The notes: generated from the sequence alone by a model not told the origin. A DNA stretch of 61,562 bases from Clostridium sp. MCC353 (GCF_018785315.1 NZ_WQPN01000067.1:1390-62951); one strand, 5' to 3'; numbered from the stretch's first letter, positions 41,390 to 50,576 are shown. A program made the numbers and translations.

Positions 41390-41554
41390 ATGAAACAAGA
41401 AAAGCAGGGAAAACAGGAATCCACAAAGGAACTGGAAGAACAAGCCAAGAAGGTGGAGACATTTAACCCATATTGGCATAACGGCGAATTTTTAGGGCCG
41501 AATACATTCAGACAGGAAAAGCATACAAATGTATATGGAGAAGAGGAGTCCTAA
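41390..41554 (+). CDS. Small hypothetical protein
   Basis: 54 residues from the ATG at 41390 behind GAGGTG; the frame is open further upstream, but without a good ribosome-binding site and overlapping the previous gene. Highly charged: KQEKQGKQESTKELEEQAKK, then ETFNPYWHNGEFLGPNTFRQEK. No domain recognised. A terminator follows (41538-41569) that overlaps the last codons. Confidence 0.45.
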   Translation: MKQEKQGKQESTKELEEQAKKVETFNPYWHNGEFLGPNTFRQEKHTNVYGEEES

Positions 41555-41569
41555 AGGCTTCTCTTTTTT
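41538..41569 (+). terminator. Terminator overlapping the end of the small hypothetical gene
   Basis: GAGAAG, 14-nt loop, CTTCTC, then TTTTTTG. Confidence 0.7.
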
Positions 41570-41699
41570 GTACAGAAACATGAGGCGGTTTTTTGGATTA
41601 ATTTTACATTTATGGAAAACGATAACTATAAAATACATATCTAAATGCATAAAAAATATTAAAAATATAAAGAAAATATAGAATAATATACTAAAAAAC

Positions 41700-41728
41700 T
41701 TGACAAATATGATTGGATGATTTAATCT
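41700..41728 (+). promoter_or_regulatory. Promoter of the UroD-like gene
   Basis: TTGACA (41700-41705), 17 nt, TAATCT (41723-41728), followed at 15 bp by the first LacI-type operator. Confidence 0.65.
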
Positions 41729-41740
41729 TTATATATAAAT

Positions 41741-41820
41741 AATAGAAAACGTTTGCTATATGCGGAGAATGAAATGAATCTTAAAACCAGGCGTACAGAT
41801 ATAGAAAACGTTTTCTATAC
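41741..41820. promoter_or_regulatory. Two LacI-family operators
   Basis: TATAGAAAACGTTTTCTATA (41800-41819) is a perfect 20-bp palindrome with the central CG typical of LacI-family operators (including cre-like sites). An imperfect second site, ATAGAAAACGTTTGCTAT, is centred 59 bp upstream (about 41742-41759). The pair, just downstream of the promoter, suggests repression by DNA looping. No LacI regulator gene is present in the window. Confidence 0.7.
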
Positions 41821-41912
41821 TGCAAATTCTTACTGACGGATGCTTTGCGGAGGAGGGAGTGAGCGGTGGAATCTGGCTGTTTTATAATTACTGAAAGAGG
41901 GGGGAGGACCAA

Positions 41913-42872
41913 ATGACAGTAACGCCGAGGGAAAAGTTTATTAAAGCTTTACGTTGTCAGCCAATTGAGGGGCATGTACCTCATTTTGAACTTGTATTTT
42001 TTCCTGTTATGGAATCCATAGGAAAAGTGCACCCAAAATACCGGAATTATTATCAATGGGATCAAATGTCTAAAAACGAGCGCAGGATGCATTTAACCGA
42101 CATGGCTGATACCTACATTAAAATTGCTGAAAAGTATAACCACAGCGCAATTCATGTCCATCCGAGAAATGCGGGCGCTGAAGCTGCTGTGGAATTATTG
42201 GAAACAATCCGGGAACTTTCGGGTGACCGGTACTTTTTAATGGTACATGGCGACCCTACGCCTGGAATCCCGGATGGTGATTCCATGATGGATTTTTCTG
42301 TACAGATGTATGAAGAACCGGAAGCAATCCATTCAAAAACCCATCAAATGATGGAACACTATAAAACATTTGCGGAAAAACTATCACAACATAAAGGATT
42401 GCTGGATGGATTCATCCTATGCTCTGATTACTGCTTTAACCAAAATCCATTTTTTACCACAGATCAGTTTGATGAATTCATAGGCCCCTATCTGAAAGAA
42501 ATAATCGAATTTTATCATGAGCTGGGCTTTTATGCGATTAAACACACGGATGGCAATATCATGCCCATTTTAAAACGTCTGACAGACTGCGGACCGGACG
42601 CATTGCACTCCATTGATCCCCAGGGAGGCGTCAGTCTGAAAGCGGTAAAGGAGGTGTGTAAGGGAAAAATCTGCCTGATCGGCAATGTGAACTGCGGCCT
42701 TCTCCAGACAGGGAGCGAACAAGAGGTTACGGAAGAGGTTCGCCGCTGTTTAAAAGAGGGGATGCCGGATTATGGTTATATATTCTCCACCTCCAACAGC
42801 ATTTATGCCGGTCTTGATTTAAAACGTTATGAATTGATGAACCGCATTTGGAGAGAAGAGGGGATTTACTGA
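41913..42872 (+). CDS. UroD-like (uroporphyrinogen decarboxylase family) protein
   Basis: 319 residues. The TIM-barrel pattern is present from TPREKFIKALRCQPIEGHVPHF; the ends HTDGNIMPILKRLTDCGPDALHSIDPQGGVSL and CLIGNVNCGLLQTGS match the C-terminal UroD half. Many anaerobic UroD-like proteins are corrinoid-dependent methyltransferases or of unknown role; I see no heme genes nearby, so true uroporphyrinogen decarboxylation is unlikely. GAGGGGGGAGG upstream. The two LacI-type operators suggest sugar-linked control. Confidence 0.75.
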   Translation: MTVTPREKFIKALRCQPIEGHVPHFELVFFPVMESIGKVHPKYRNYYQWDQMSKNERRMHLTDMADTYIKIAEKYNHSAIHVHPRNAGAEAAVELLETIRELSGDRYFLMVHGDPTPGIPDGDSMMDFSVQMYEEPEAIHSKTHQMMEHYKTFAEKLSQHKGLLDGFILCSDYCFNQNPFFTTDQFDEFIGPYLKEIIEFYHELGFYAIKHTDGNIMPILKRLTDCGPDALHSIDPQGGVSLKAVKEVCKGKICLIGNVNCGLLQTGSEQEVTEEVRRCLKEGMPDYGYIFSTSNSIYAGLDLKRYELMNRIWREEGIY

Positions 42873-42907
42873 TGCGGGAATGATCTGCCTTTGAAAACAA
42901 GAAGTTT

Positions 42908-43036
42908 GTGTGAAAAATAATCTTGATGGCTTATTTTTTACACCCCAATGTAAGCCGGGGCCGCAAATTTGAATCGCAGCTCAGAAGCTGAAGTTCGCAG
43001 CGGTTATCTGTGAAAAAATGCTCCGGTATGGAGGGA
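42908..43036 (+). promoter_or_regulatory. E2: conserved structured leader element (copy 2)
   Basis: Stem I GTGTGAAAAATAA/TTATTTTTTACAC (perfect 13 bp) with loop TCTTGATGGC. Then GCCGGGGCCGCAAATTTGAATCGC, a short stem-loop (AGAAGCTGAAGTTCG), and the end CTCC-GGTAT-GGAG sequestering the ribosome-binding site of the ABC binding-protein gene, whose ATG is 43043. It shares the loop words with copies at 28334 and 50847, with paired changes in stem I. Confidence 0.7.
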
Positions 43037-43042
43037 TTTTAC

Positions 43043-44149
43043 ATGAAAAAACAAATGATGTTATCGTTTATGATGAGCATGGCTTTAATTGTGACGGCAG
43101 GATGCAGTTCTTCCGTCCCGAAGGAAAGCGAAAAAGATAAAAATATCTCACCGACAAGTCAGGATGCTTCAAAGGACACGAAAGAAGAAAACAGCGGGAA
43201 TCCCGGTGGGAATAAAGGAGCAAAAAAAATTAAGATTGCCTATCATCCGCATGTAGTAGGAGTGGGCGGGCTTTTGAACGCAATCGATAATGGGTATTTT
43301 GAAGAAGAGAATTTGGAAGTTGAACTGGTTCAGTTTACTTCAGGAGCCACAGAACTGGCGGCTATGGCGTCAGGAGACATAGATATCGGTTATCTTGGAG
43401 TTGGCGCGCATGTATTCGCTCCTCAGGGACAATGCTCCATCATTGCCCTGGACAGCACGGATCTGAGCGGAGAAATACTTGTGAGAGCAGACAGCGGATA
43501 TCAGAATATGACAGACCTCATGGGGAAAAATGTGGGGATATCCGCCGGAACCACATCGGAATTAGTTTTATCCATGGCGCTGAAACTAAATAATATGAAG
43601 AAAACCGACGTTAATATGATCAATATGGATGCCTCCGGCAAGGTTACGGCATTTATGACAGGGCAGATTGACGCGATTTCAATTGAAGTGCCATATACGG
43701 ATCAAATCCGAAAGGATATGGGGAATGAAAATGTGATAACCATAAGCGGTTCAAAAGATTTTCTGCCGGAGGCAGTTTTTACGAACAGCTGGGTGACTAC
43801 TAATAAATTTTTGGAAAAAAATGAGGATGTGGTAGTCCGTTTCCTTAAAGCATGGCTGCGGGGCACAGATGAGCGCAATAATAATATGGAAAAAACCGTT
43901 CAAAAAGTAGCTGATTACATAAATACGGACTATGATGTAGCATTTATGGTAACGGAAAAAACAAATTGGATTAGTATTGAAGATATGAAAAAACTGGAAG
44001 AGGATGGAACCATGCTTTCCTGGTATCAAACCATGAACGATATGTTTCTGGATGCAGGGCTTTTGGACCAACAGTATGATATCGCGCCGGAGGAGTATGT
44101 AAAATTACAGTATTTAAAACAGGCCCTTGATGAAATCGGGGTAGATTAG
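43043..44149 (+). CDS. ABC transporter substrate-binding lipoprotein (SsuA/NMT1 type)
   Basis: 368 residues from the ATG at 43043 (the upstream in-frame ATG at 43010 lies inside E2). Lipoprotein signal MALIVTAGCSSS, then KIAYHPHVVGVGGLLNAIDNGYFEEENLEVELVQF, SGATELAAMASGDIDIGYLGVGAH and MGKNVGISAGTTSELVL: the NMT1/THI5-like fold that binds nitrate, sulfonates, taurine or thiamine precursors. No permease or ATPase genes are nearby, so the partner must be elsewhere. Regulation is probably by E2. Confidence 0.87.
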   Translation: MKKQMMLSFMMSMALIVTAGCSSSVPKESEKDKNISPTSQDASKDTKEENSGNPGGNKGAKKIKIAYHPHVVGVGGLLNAIDNGYFEEENLEVELVQFTSGATELAAMASGDIDIGYLGVGAHVFAPQGQCSIIALDSTDLSGEILVRADSGYQNMTDLMGKNVGISAGTTSELVLSMALKLNNMKKTDVNMINMDASGKVTAFMTGQIDAISIEVPYTDQIRKDMGNENVITISGSKDFLPEAVFTNSWVTTNKFLEKNEDVVVRFLKAWLRGTDERNNNMEKTVQKVADYINTDYDVAFMVTEKTNWISIEDMKKLEEDGTMLSWYQTMNDMFLDAGLLDQQYDIAPEEYVKLQYLKQALDEIGVD

Positions 44150-44165
44150 CTTTAGAAGTCAGGAT

Positions 44166-44198
44166 AAAAGGGCGGCTATTTCTTTTTCCGCCCTTTTT
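44166..44198. terminator. Bidirectional terminator
   Basis: AAAAGGGCGG pairs with CCGCCCTTTTT around 12 nt. It terminates the binding-protein gene and overlaps the 3' end of the small minus-strand ORF. Confidence 0.85.
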
Positions 44199-44268
44199 CC
44201 GTAAATGCATTCCAGAGATTGACACAGACTTCTCCGAGACTCAATAAAAAATCTAAAAAATCAGCCAT
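44176..44268 (-). CDS. Candidate 30-residue amphipathic/membrane peptide
   Basis: The complement of 44266-44268 is an ATG behind AGGTGAGGTGATTTT. The 30-residue product begins MADFLDFLLSLGEVCVNLW and ends NAFTEKGRKKK: an acidic/hydrophobic helix with a basic tail, typical of small membrane-active peptides. A -10-like TATAAT lies upstream (about 44289-44294, on the minus strand). It is too short for ordinary gene finders. The 3' end lies in the terminator hairpin. A role as toxin-like or membrane-modulating peptide is speculative. Confidence 0.45.
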   Translation of the reverse strand: MADFLDFLLSLGEVCVNLWNAFTEKGRKKK

Positions 44269-44386
44269 AAAATCACCTCACCTAATTATAGCATAATAAT
44301 ATATATTTATAAAATTAAATATGTTATAATTTACAAATTAATATCATGATATGGCTGAAAACACAGCCGGGAAGGAGAGCGGTTTT

Positions 44387-44914
44387 ATGGACGAATTAGA
44401 GCTTGTCAAGCCTTTGGAGGCACATAAGCAGGCGGCAGAGGAGATGAAACAGGAGTTTTTTGACAACGGTGAACCTGTGATAAACGGAAGCGCCCTGTTT
44501 GACCAGATGGAGTATTCAAAATGGCTGGAGCAGATCAGGCTGAACAGTGATCCGCAGACGGTCAGTGAAAGCTGGGTTCCGGCTTCCACCTTTTTTGCGG
44601 TGAGGAAAGGTGACGGCAGGATTGTTGGAATGATCGATATCCGCCATACTATCGAACATGAATTTCTAACCCGGTATGGGGGCCATATCGGCTATGCGGT
44701 GAGACCCCGGGAGCGCCGGAAAGGGTATGCATCAGAGATGCTCAGGCTGGCGCTGGAGTATGCAAAGGGTATCGGGCTTTCCAAGGTCATGCTGGGCTGC
44801 TACCAGGATAATGAGGCATCCAAAAGAACCATTGAACATAGCGGGGGCCGGCTGGCGGAGACAAAACCATATCCGGATGGCAGGCCGGTTAATATATATT
44901 GGATTGCATTGTAA
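44387..44914 (+). CDS. GNAT-family N-acetyltransferase
   Basis: 175 residues; the ATG at 44387 follows AAGGAGAGCGG, while the in-frame ATG at 44351 has no ribosome-binding site. Acetyl-CoA motif A is seen as HIGYAVRPRERRKGYASEML with the Q/RxxGxG-like RRKGYA turn, and motif B as IGLSKVMLGCYQDNEASKRTIEHSG. Such enzymes acetylate amines or ribosomal proteins; the substrate is unknown. It is transcribed convergently to ldh, with a loose hairpin region (about 45037-45076) between them. Confidence 0.85.
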   Translation: MDELELVKPLEAHKQAAEEMKQEFFDNGEPVINGSALFDQMEYSKWLEQIRLNSDPQTVSESWVPASTFFAVRKGDGRIVGMIDIRHTIEHEFLTRYGGHIGYAVRPRERRKGYASEMLRLALEYAKGIGLSKVMLGCYQDNEASKRTIEHSGGRLAETKPYPDGRPVNIYWIAL

Positions 44915-45093
44915 GCCGGGAGGGAAAAGGCCGGGGTGGGCCTTACCATTTCTGTTTCATGTAAATGAAAATCAGTATTATTTAAGAACAAAGCCGATTT
45001 GATGCGCGGATTGGGAAAGACGGCTATGAGGCCGGATGGGGCCGCCTTTTCCTAAGTTATGCCCATCTGCCGGCTTTGTCTTTTCTTAGCTTC

Positions 45094-46041
45094 CTAAAAA
45101 ATCTGGCTGAAACTGTCCCTCAGAGTGCAGCAGGACTGATCCAGTTTTTTGAGCTCCTCGTCTGACAGCGAAAGCTTTAAAATTCTCTGAATCCCATTTT
45201 GATTGATGATACAGGGAACTCCGGTAAATACATCGGTCTGTCCGTATTCCCCGCAGAGCAGGGCGGATACGGTCAAAACGCTGTTTTCATCGCCCAGGAT
45301 CGCCTTTGTGATTCTGGTTAAAGCCATGCCGATGCCGTAATAGGTAGCTTTTTTGGCCTCAATAATTTTATAGGCAGCCCCTCGTACCTCATCGGAAATT
45401 GTTTCCAGGTCTTCGGTCTTACAGTTATTCTGCTCATCTCTGCACAGCTCCAAAATGGGCTTGGTGGCCAGCATGGCCTGGCTCCAGGGCACAAATTCGC
45501 TGTCCCCGTGTTCACCCATCACATAAGCATGGACATTTCTCGGATCGACTTTCAGGTAATCCCCCAGCAGATAGCGCAGTCTGGCCGTGTCGAGGGCGGT
45601 TCCGCTTCCTAAAACCCTTCTGGGATTAAATCCGGATAAAGTATATACCATCCGGGTCATAATATCTACCGGATTAGTAGCTACCAGAAAGATGCCGTTA
45701 AAACCGGAGGACACCACAGGCTCCACGATAGAACGGAATACCACCGCGTTGCGTTTTAAAAGATCCAGCCTGGTTTCACCCGGTTTTTGAGCCACGCCGG
45801 CGCTGATCACTACGATATCGCCGTCCCGGCAGTCGCTGTAATCTCCGGCATAGATTCTCATATTGGAACCGGAAAATGCCAGTCCGTGGTTTAAATCCAT
45901 GGCCTCTCCTTCCGCCCTCTTTTTGTCGATGTCGATCAGCACCAGTTCGTCGCATACATTTTGGTTCAGAAGGGAATAGGCATAACTCATTCCCACCATT
46001 CCGGTTCCCACTAAAACTACTTTTCGTTTATCTATTTTCAT
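45094..46041 (-). CDS. ldh: L-lactate dehydrogenase
   Basis: 315 residues. The NAD-binding VGTGMVGMSYAYSLLNQN at the N-terminus, the DLNHGLAF motif, VATNPVDIMTRM, and the catalytic pair in VMGEHGDSEFVPWS (His about 179) are the standard L-LDH signatures. It reduces pyruvate to lactate and regenerates NAD in fermentation. A GGAAAGGAG site precedes the ATG. It diverges from glnS. Confidence 0.95.
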   Translation of the reverse strand: MKIDKRKVVLVGTGMVGMSYAYSLLNQNVCDELVLIDIDKKRAEGEAMDLNHGLAFSGSNMRIYAGDYSDCRDGDIVVISAGVAQKPGETRLDLLKRNAVVFRSIVEPVVSSGFNGIFLVATNPVDIMTRMVYTLSGFNPRRVLGSGTALDTARLRYLLGDYLKVDPRNVHAYVMGEHGDSEFVPWSQAMLATKPILELCRDEQNNCKTEDLETISDEVRGAAYKIIEAKKATYYGIGMALTRITKAILGDENSVLTVSALLCGEYGQTDVFTGVPCIINQNGIQRILKLSLSDEELKKLDQSCCTLRDSFSQIF

Positions 46042-46190
46042 ATTTAGAACTCCTTTCCGGTCTTTTTATTAGTGTATCATCTTTTAGATGAGAACATTCG
46101 CATAAAACCCTTTTCTAAATAAAGGAAATATGATATGATTAGCTATTATTAATGATGTCCCAAAGCGGGCAGCAGCAATGGAGGAAAATT

Positions 46191-47867
46191 ATGGAAGAGA
46201 ATAAAGCGTTAGAAAATGTTTCTAAAAACTTTATTGAACAGGAGATAGATAAGGATCTGGCCGAGGGCGTTTATAACCATGTGCAGACCCGTTTCCCGCC
46301 GGAACCCAATGGATATCTGCATATTGGACATGCGAAATCCATCCTTTTAAACTATGGCCTCGCCCAGAAGTACGGCGGCAAATTCAATTTGAGGTTTGAC
46401 GACACCAATCCGACCAAAGAAAAGGTGGAATTTGTAGAATCCATCAAAGAAGATGTGAAGTGGCTGGGCGCGGACTATGAAGACCGTCTGTTCTTTGCTT
46501 CCAATTATTTCCAGCAGATGTATGACTGCGCAGTTTTTCTGATCAAGAAGGGAAAAGCATTTGTCTGCGATCTGACAGCAGAAGAGATCCGTGAATACCG
46601 GGGAGATTTTAAAACTCCCGGCAAGGAAAGCCCATACCGCGGACGGAGCGTGGAAGAGAATTTAAAACTGTTTGAAGAGATGAAGGAAGGCAGATATAAG
46701 GACGGCGAGAAGGTTCTCCGGGCCAAGATCGATATGGCTTCTCCAAACATCAATATGCGTGATCCGGTCATTTACCGTGTGGCGCATATGAGCCATCACA
46801 ATACGGGGGACGCCTGGTGCATTTATCCGATGTACGATTTCGCGCATCCCATTGAGGACGCCATTGAGAACATCACACATTCCATCTGTACGTTGGAGTT
46901 TGAAGACCACAGGCCGCTTTATGACTGGGTGGTGAAGGAGTGTGAGTTTGAAAATCCTCCCCGCCAGATCGAATTTGCTAAATTATACCTGACCAATGTG
47001 GTGACGGGAAAACGCTATATTAAAAAACTGGTGGAAGATAAGATCGTGGACGGCTGGGACGATCCACGCCTTGTATCCATTGCCGCTCTCAGAAGAAGAG
47101 GATATACACCGGAAGCGATCCGCATGTTCGTAGACCTGGTGGGCGTTTCCAAGGCCAACAGTTCTGTGGACTACGCAATGCTTGAGTACTGCATCCGGGA
47201 AGACTTAAAGTTAAAGAAGCCCAGAATGATGGCTATTTTAAATCCTGTAAAGCTGGTGATTGACAACTATCCGGAAGGGCAGACAGAGGAACTGGAGGTT
47301 CCAAACAACCTGGAAAATCCGGAACTGGGCAGCAGAACCGTTCCCTTTGGCAGAGAACTGTATATTGAGCGGGATGATTTTATGGAAGAGCCGGTTAAGA
47401 AGTATTTCCGCCTGTTCCCGGGCAATGAAGTCCGCTTGATGAGCGCGTATTTTGTGACCTGCACAGGATGTGAAAAGGATGAAGACGGCAATGTGACCGT
47501 GGTGCACTGCACCTATGATCCTGCTACCAAGAGCGGTTCCGGATTTGAGGGACGCAAGGTGAAGGGAACCATCCACTGGGTGGCCGCGGATACGGCGCTG
47601 ACAGCCGAATGCAGGCTGTATGAGAACATTGTGGATGAGGAGAAGGGAAAACTGAACGAGGACGGCAGCCTGAATTTGAATCCCAATTCCCTGACCATTT
47701 TGAAAGAGTGCTATGTGGAGCCGAATTTGGCGGACGTGAAGGCATATGACAGTTTCCAGTTTGTGCGCAACGGATATTTCTGCGTGGACTGCAAAGACAG
47801 CGCTCCGGGTCATCTGGTATTCAACCGTATCGTATCGTTAAAGAGTTCATTTAAGATAGCAAAATAA
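46191..47867 (+). CDS. glnS: Glutaminyl-tRNA synthetase
   Basis: 558 residues from the ATG at 46191 behind TGGAGG. HIGH motif in [15 protein letters not shown] (about 35-49). In the place where MSKRK normally stands (KMSKS), this protein has [16 protein letters not shown], a variant I believe to be common in clostridial GlnRS. The anticodon-binding beta-barrel domains follow ([33 protein letters not shown]). Its presence means that at least part of Gln-tRNA is made directly and not only via transamidation. A terminator hairpin lies directly behind (47879-47915). Confidence 0.95.
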   Translation: MEENKALENVSKNFIEQEIDKDLAEGVYNHVQTRFPPEPNGYLHIGHAKSILLNYGLAQKYGGKFNLRFDDTNPTKEKVEFVESIKEDVKWLGADYEDRLFFASNYFQQMYDCAVFLIKKGKAFVCDLTAEEIREYRGDFKTPGKESPYRGRSVEENLKLFEEMKEGRYKDGEKVLRAKIDMASPNINMRDPVIYRVAHMSHHNTGDAWCIYPMYDFAHPIEDAIENITHSICTLEFEDHRPLYDWVVKECEFENPPRQIEFAKLYLTNVVTGKRYIKKLVEDKIVDGWDDPRLVSIAALRRRGYTPEAIRMFVDLVGVSKANSSVDYAMLEYCIREDLKLKKPRMMAILNPVKLVIDNYPEGQTEELEVPNNLENPELGSRTVPFGRELYIERDDFMEEPVKKYFRLFPGNEVRLMSAYFVTCTGCEKDEDGNVTVVHCTYDPATKSGSGFEGRKVKGTIHWVAADTALTAECRLYENIVDEEKGKLNEDGSLNLNPNSLTILKECYVEPNLADVKAYDSFQFVRNGYFCVDCKDSAPGHLVFNRIVSLKSSFKIAK

Positions 47868-47878
47868 ACTTAGTTACT

Positions 47879-47915
47879 AAGGCGGAGGATGAGAAGTGTG
47901 GTCTTCCGCCTTTTT
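47879..47915 (+). terminator. Terminator of glnS, directly before the next ribosome-binding site
   Basis: GGCGGA...TCCGCC around 21 nt and then TTTTTGG. The following gene's GGAG lies within 5 nt, so reading of that gene requires read-through or a promoter I do not see. Confidence 0.7.
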
Positions 47916-47925
47916 GGAGTCTGAG

Positions 47926-49332
47926 ATGGAATTGATGGTGCCTTTAAAATCTCATACGGATATCCCCTTGTATGAGCAGATTTATGAATATATTAAAGAA
48001 GAGATTAAAAATGGGAATTTAAAAGCGATGACCCGCCTTCCGTCTACCCGGGTGCTGGCTGAAAACCTGAAGGTGAGCCGGAGCACATCCCAGATGGCCT
48101 ATGAACAGCTCCTTTCCGAAGGTTATATAGAGGCGGTTCCATGCAAGGGATATTATGTGGCTAAGATAGAGGAATTGGTGGAGGTGGGAAAAAGCCGGGA
48201 CGAGGGATTTGTTTTGCAGGAGGAACCGGCGGAAGCGGAGTATCAGGTGGATTTTTCGCCGAGAGGCATTGACCTGGACAGCTTTCCGTTTAATGCATGG
48301 AGAAAAATCACTAAGAATACTCTTGTGGATGACAATAAGGCCATGTTCATTGCAGGCGATCCCCAGGGGGAATTGTCCCTCCGGGAAGCGGTGCGGGAGT
48401 ATCTGCATACGGCCCGGGGGGTGAACTGCAGGCCGGAGCAGATCATTGTGGGTGCGGGAAGCGAGTATCTGCTGATGCTTCTTGCCCAGGTTCTGGGGCC
48501 GGACCGGGTGATCGCCATGGAAAATCCCACCTATAAACAGGCCTACCGGGTGTTTAACAGCCTGGGATACCGGGTGCGCCCGGTCAATATGGACAAATAC
48601 GGCATGAGCCCGGAACTGCTGAGGGAAAGCGGCGCCCAGCTTGCGTATATCATGCCCTCCCATCAATATCCCACCGGAATTGTCATGCCTGTGAAGAGAC
48701 GGCAGGAACTGCTTCTGTGGGCAGGCCAGAGAGAGGACCGGTATCTGATAGAAGACGACTATGACAGTGAGTTCCGGTATAAGGGAAAGCCCATACCGGC
48801 CCTTCAGGGTATGGATACGAGGGAAAAGGTGATCTATATCGGCACATTTTCCAAGTCAATTGCTCCGGCAATCCGTGTCAGCTATATGGTGCTTCCTGGG
48901 ACCCTGTTAAAAAAATACAAGAAAAAGGCCGGATTTTATGCCTCCACTGTATCCAGGATCGACCAGAATATCTTATACCAGTTTATTGTGGGAGGATATT
49001 ATGAGCGCCATTTGAACAGGATGAGGGCGGTCTACAAGAATAAGCATGATGCCCTTATGAATGCATTAAAAGGGCTTGAGAAAGACTTTATCGTGAAAGG
49101 GGAAAATGCGGGCCTTCATGTTCTGCTCACAAGCAGGGCGGGGGCGGAAGAAGAGGAGCTGGTGAGGAAGGCTGGTGAGGCCGGAGTCCGTGTTTACGGG
49201 CTGTCGGGCTATTTTATCCATCCATTTCATAACCATACCCGGTCTACCGTCATTTTAGGTTACGCAAATTTGACGGAGGAACAGATTTGTGATGGAATCG
49301 GGCTGCTCAAAAAAGCCTGGGCGGCAGAATAA
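47926..49332 (+). CDS. MocR-family regulator (GntR-type HTH fused to an aminotransferase domain)
   Basis: 468 residues. N-terminal GntR-like HTH: TDIPLYEQIYEYIKEEIKNG and TRLPSTRVLAENLKVSRSTSQMAYEQLLSEGYI. The long C-terminal part is a fold type I aminotransferase domain with PLP lysine in YIGTFSKSIAPAIRVSY and DDYDSEFRYKG. MocR proteins sense PLP or amino acids and often control PLP synthesis or transport. The start is chosen at the ATG behind GGAG (47916-47919); a GTG at 47896 extends the frame into the terminator. The adjacent gene encodes an unrelated lipoprotein-like protein. Confidence 0.85.
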   Translation: MELMVPLKSHTDIPLYEQIYEYIKEEIKNGNLKAMTRLPSTRVLAENLKVSRSTSQMAYEQLLSEGYIEAVPCKGYYVAKIEELVEVGKSRDEGFVLQEEPAEAEYQVDFSPRGIDLDSFPFNAWRKITKNTLVDDNKAMFIAGDPQGELSLREAVREYLHTARGVNCRPEQIIVGAGSEYLLMLLAQVLGPDRVIAMENPTYKQAYRVFNSLGYRVRPVNMDKYGMSPELLRESGAQLAYIMPSHQYPTGIVMPVKRRQELLLWAGQREDRYLIEDDYDSEFRYKGKPIPALQGMDTREKVIYIGTFSKSIAPAIRVSYMVLPGTLLKKYKKKAGFYASTVSRIDQNILYQFIVGGYYERHLNRMRAVYKNKHDALMNALKGLEKDFIVKGENAGLHVLLTSRAGAEEEELVRKAGEAGVRVYGLSGYFIHPFHNHTRSTVILGYANLTEEQICDGIGLLKKAWAAE

Positions 49333-49350
49333 CAGGAGAGGAGGAGGCAG

Positions 49351-50163
49351 GTGAGAATAAAAAGGTATGCGGTTTTATTGGTCGGTATCCTTGGAGTTGT
49401 GTTGCTGACGCTGATCTATTCCGGTCAGGAAAAACACGTTGAACCCGTTACGGAGGCGGAGACAGAACCCCGGACGGCCGCGCCGCCAGAGACACAGCCG
49501 GTGAGCATGATTTCTGATGAAGAGCGTTCACTGCTGATTCTTCTGGAAGAACATCTAAAGAATACGGATCTTCCGGCAGCCGCGGCTCTTCTCAATGATA
49601 ATGAGCAGGCGTTCCGGGATCTTTACTATACAGCTATGGGTGGAAAACCTTATTTCTTTGACGGACAGGAGACTGGATTTGAGGCCAAAGGGGAGGGGAT
49701 TTGTTTTCAGTCCTACTCCACGGTCTTTTTCGGCAATTTCGGTGAAGAGGGCTTGGACGGTCCCGGCCTGGCCCTTCAGGCGATCCGGCTGGACCACCCC
49801 AGATATGACTATTCGGCCGGAAACTGGGAACATGGCCTGCTGAACGGCAAAGGGATTATAGGGTACAGCTATTACGAAGGAATCAATGAAGAAGAGGCCC
49901 GGGAGATTAAAAAAGAAGGGACATTTGTCCGTGATCTGATGGACGGCCCGGTCACATACACCAGCGTCAATGCTAAAGGCGTGGAGACGGTCTGGAAATT
50001 TACAGCAGAAAACGGAGTTACGGTAATGGATGATAAATGGCAGTACGATCCTGATAAGAAAGAATACCATCTGCCGTCGGAACTGGATGGCAGCAGGATT
50101 TACATGCAGGAGGAATCCAGTTTACAGGAAGTGCGCTGGAAAAATATGATACCCTGGAAATAA
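49351..50163 (+). CDS. Membrane-anchored protein with MORN-like repeats
   Basis: 270 residues from a GTG start behind GAGGAGG. An N-terminal membrane anchor (RYAVLLVGILGVVLLTLIYSG) is followed by a TEAETEPRTAAPPETQPV linker and a helical part. Then come GNFGEEGLDGPGLALQ, YDYSAGNWEHGLLNGKGIIGYSYYEG and TFVRDLMDGPVTYTS, with the GxWxxGxxxGxG rhythm of MORN repeats. MORN repeats often bind phospholipids or mediate assembly at the membrane. No pathway can be inferred; it follows the MocR gene by 19 bp. Confidence 0.65.
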   Translation: MRIKRYAVLLVGILGVVLLTLIYSGQEKHVEPVTEAETEPRTAAPPETQPVSMISDEERSLLILLEEHLKNTDLPAAAALLNDNEQAFRDLYYTAMGGKPYFFDGQETGFEAKGEGICFQSYSTVFFGNFGEEGLDGPGLALQAIRLDHPRYDYSAGNWEHGLLNGKGIIGYSYYEGINEEEAREIKKEGTFVRDLMDGPVTYTSVNAKGVETVWKFTAENGVTVMDDKWQYDPDKKEYHLPSELDGSRIYMQEESSLQEVRWKNMIPWK

Positions 50164-50200
50164 TAACGAGGCGGGAGAGTGATCTCCCCGCCTCGTTATT
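50162..50200. terminator. Bidirectional terminator
   Basis: AATAACGAGGCGGG and its complement around a short loop. Convergent genes on both sides. Confidence 0.88.
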
Positions 50201-50576
50201 CTGTAATATCATCTTCAATTGTAGTTTCGTTTTCAGGCTGTTTTACAGTTTCGCTTTCCGGAACGGAAACCGGTTCTTCCGGTATGGACGTAACTTCTGC
50301 AGCCGGTTTTTCTGAAATCTCTTCTGTAATTTCCGGTTCTTCCTTTGGAGCCTGCGGCGCAGACCCTTTTTCCGGATTCAGTGACACATAATTGCGGGAC
50401 ATGGTGCTGTCTGCAGGTTCTTCGGAATCCTTATCCTCTTCTCCTTCAAAATCGTGGAAGTCCTCCTCCAGTTCATCGTGAAAAGATTTATATTTTGTAA
50501 AATATGAGATACCAGCCGCAACAACTCCGGCAATCGCGGCAAAAGCCACAAATTTACCTAATCCTTTTTTTGCCAT
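50196..50576 (-). CDS. Small membrane-anchored acidic protein
   Basis: 126 residues from the ATG at 50576 behind AGGAAGGAG. One membrane helix (LGKFVAFAAIAGVVAAGISYF) and a strongly acidic, Pro/Glu-rich cytoplasmic or surface tail (DELEEDFHDFEGEEDKDSEEP...). No domain recognised; such YtxH-like small anchors are common in Clostridia. Its last codons overlap the terminator. Confidence 0.6.
   Translation of the reverse strand: MAKKGLGKFVAFAAIAGVVAAGISYFTKYKSFHDELEEDFHDFEGEEDKDSEEPADSTMSRNYVSLNPEKGSAPQAPKEEPEITEEISEKPAAEVTSIPEEPVSVPESETVKQPENETTIEDDITE

Noticed and set aside
41800-41819. Reading the operator palindrome as a catabolite (CcpA/cre) site
   Set aside because: The A/T-rich symmetric flanks differ from the cre consensus; a dedicated LacI-family regulator is more likely, though cre is not fully excluded.
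47896-47925. GTG at 47896 as the start of the MocR gene
   Set aside because: It lies inside the glnS terminator hairpin and has no ribosome-binding site; the ATG at 47926 has GGAG in front.
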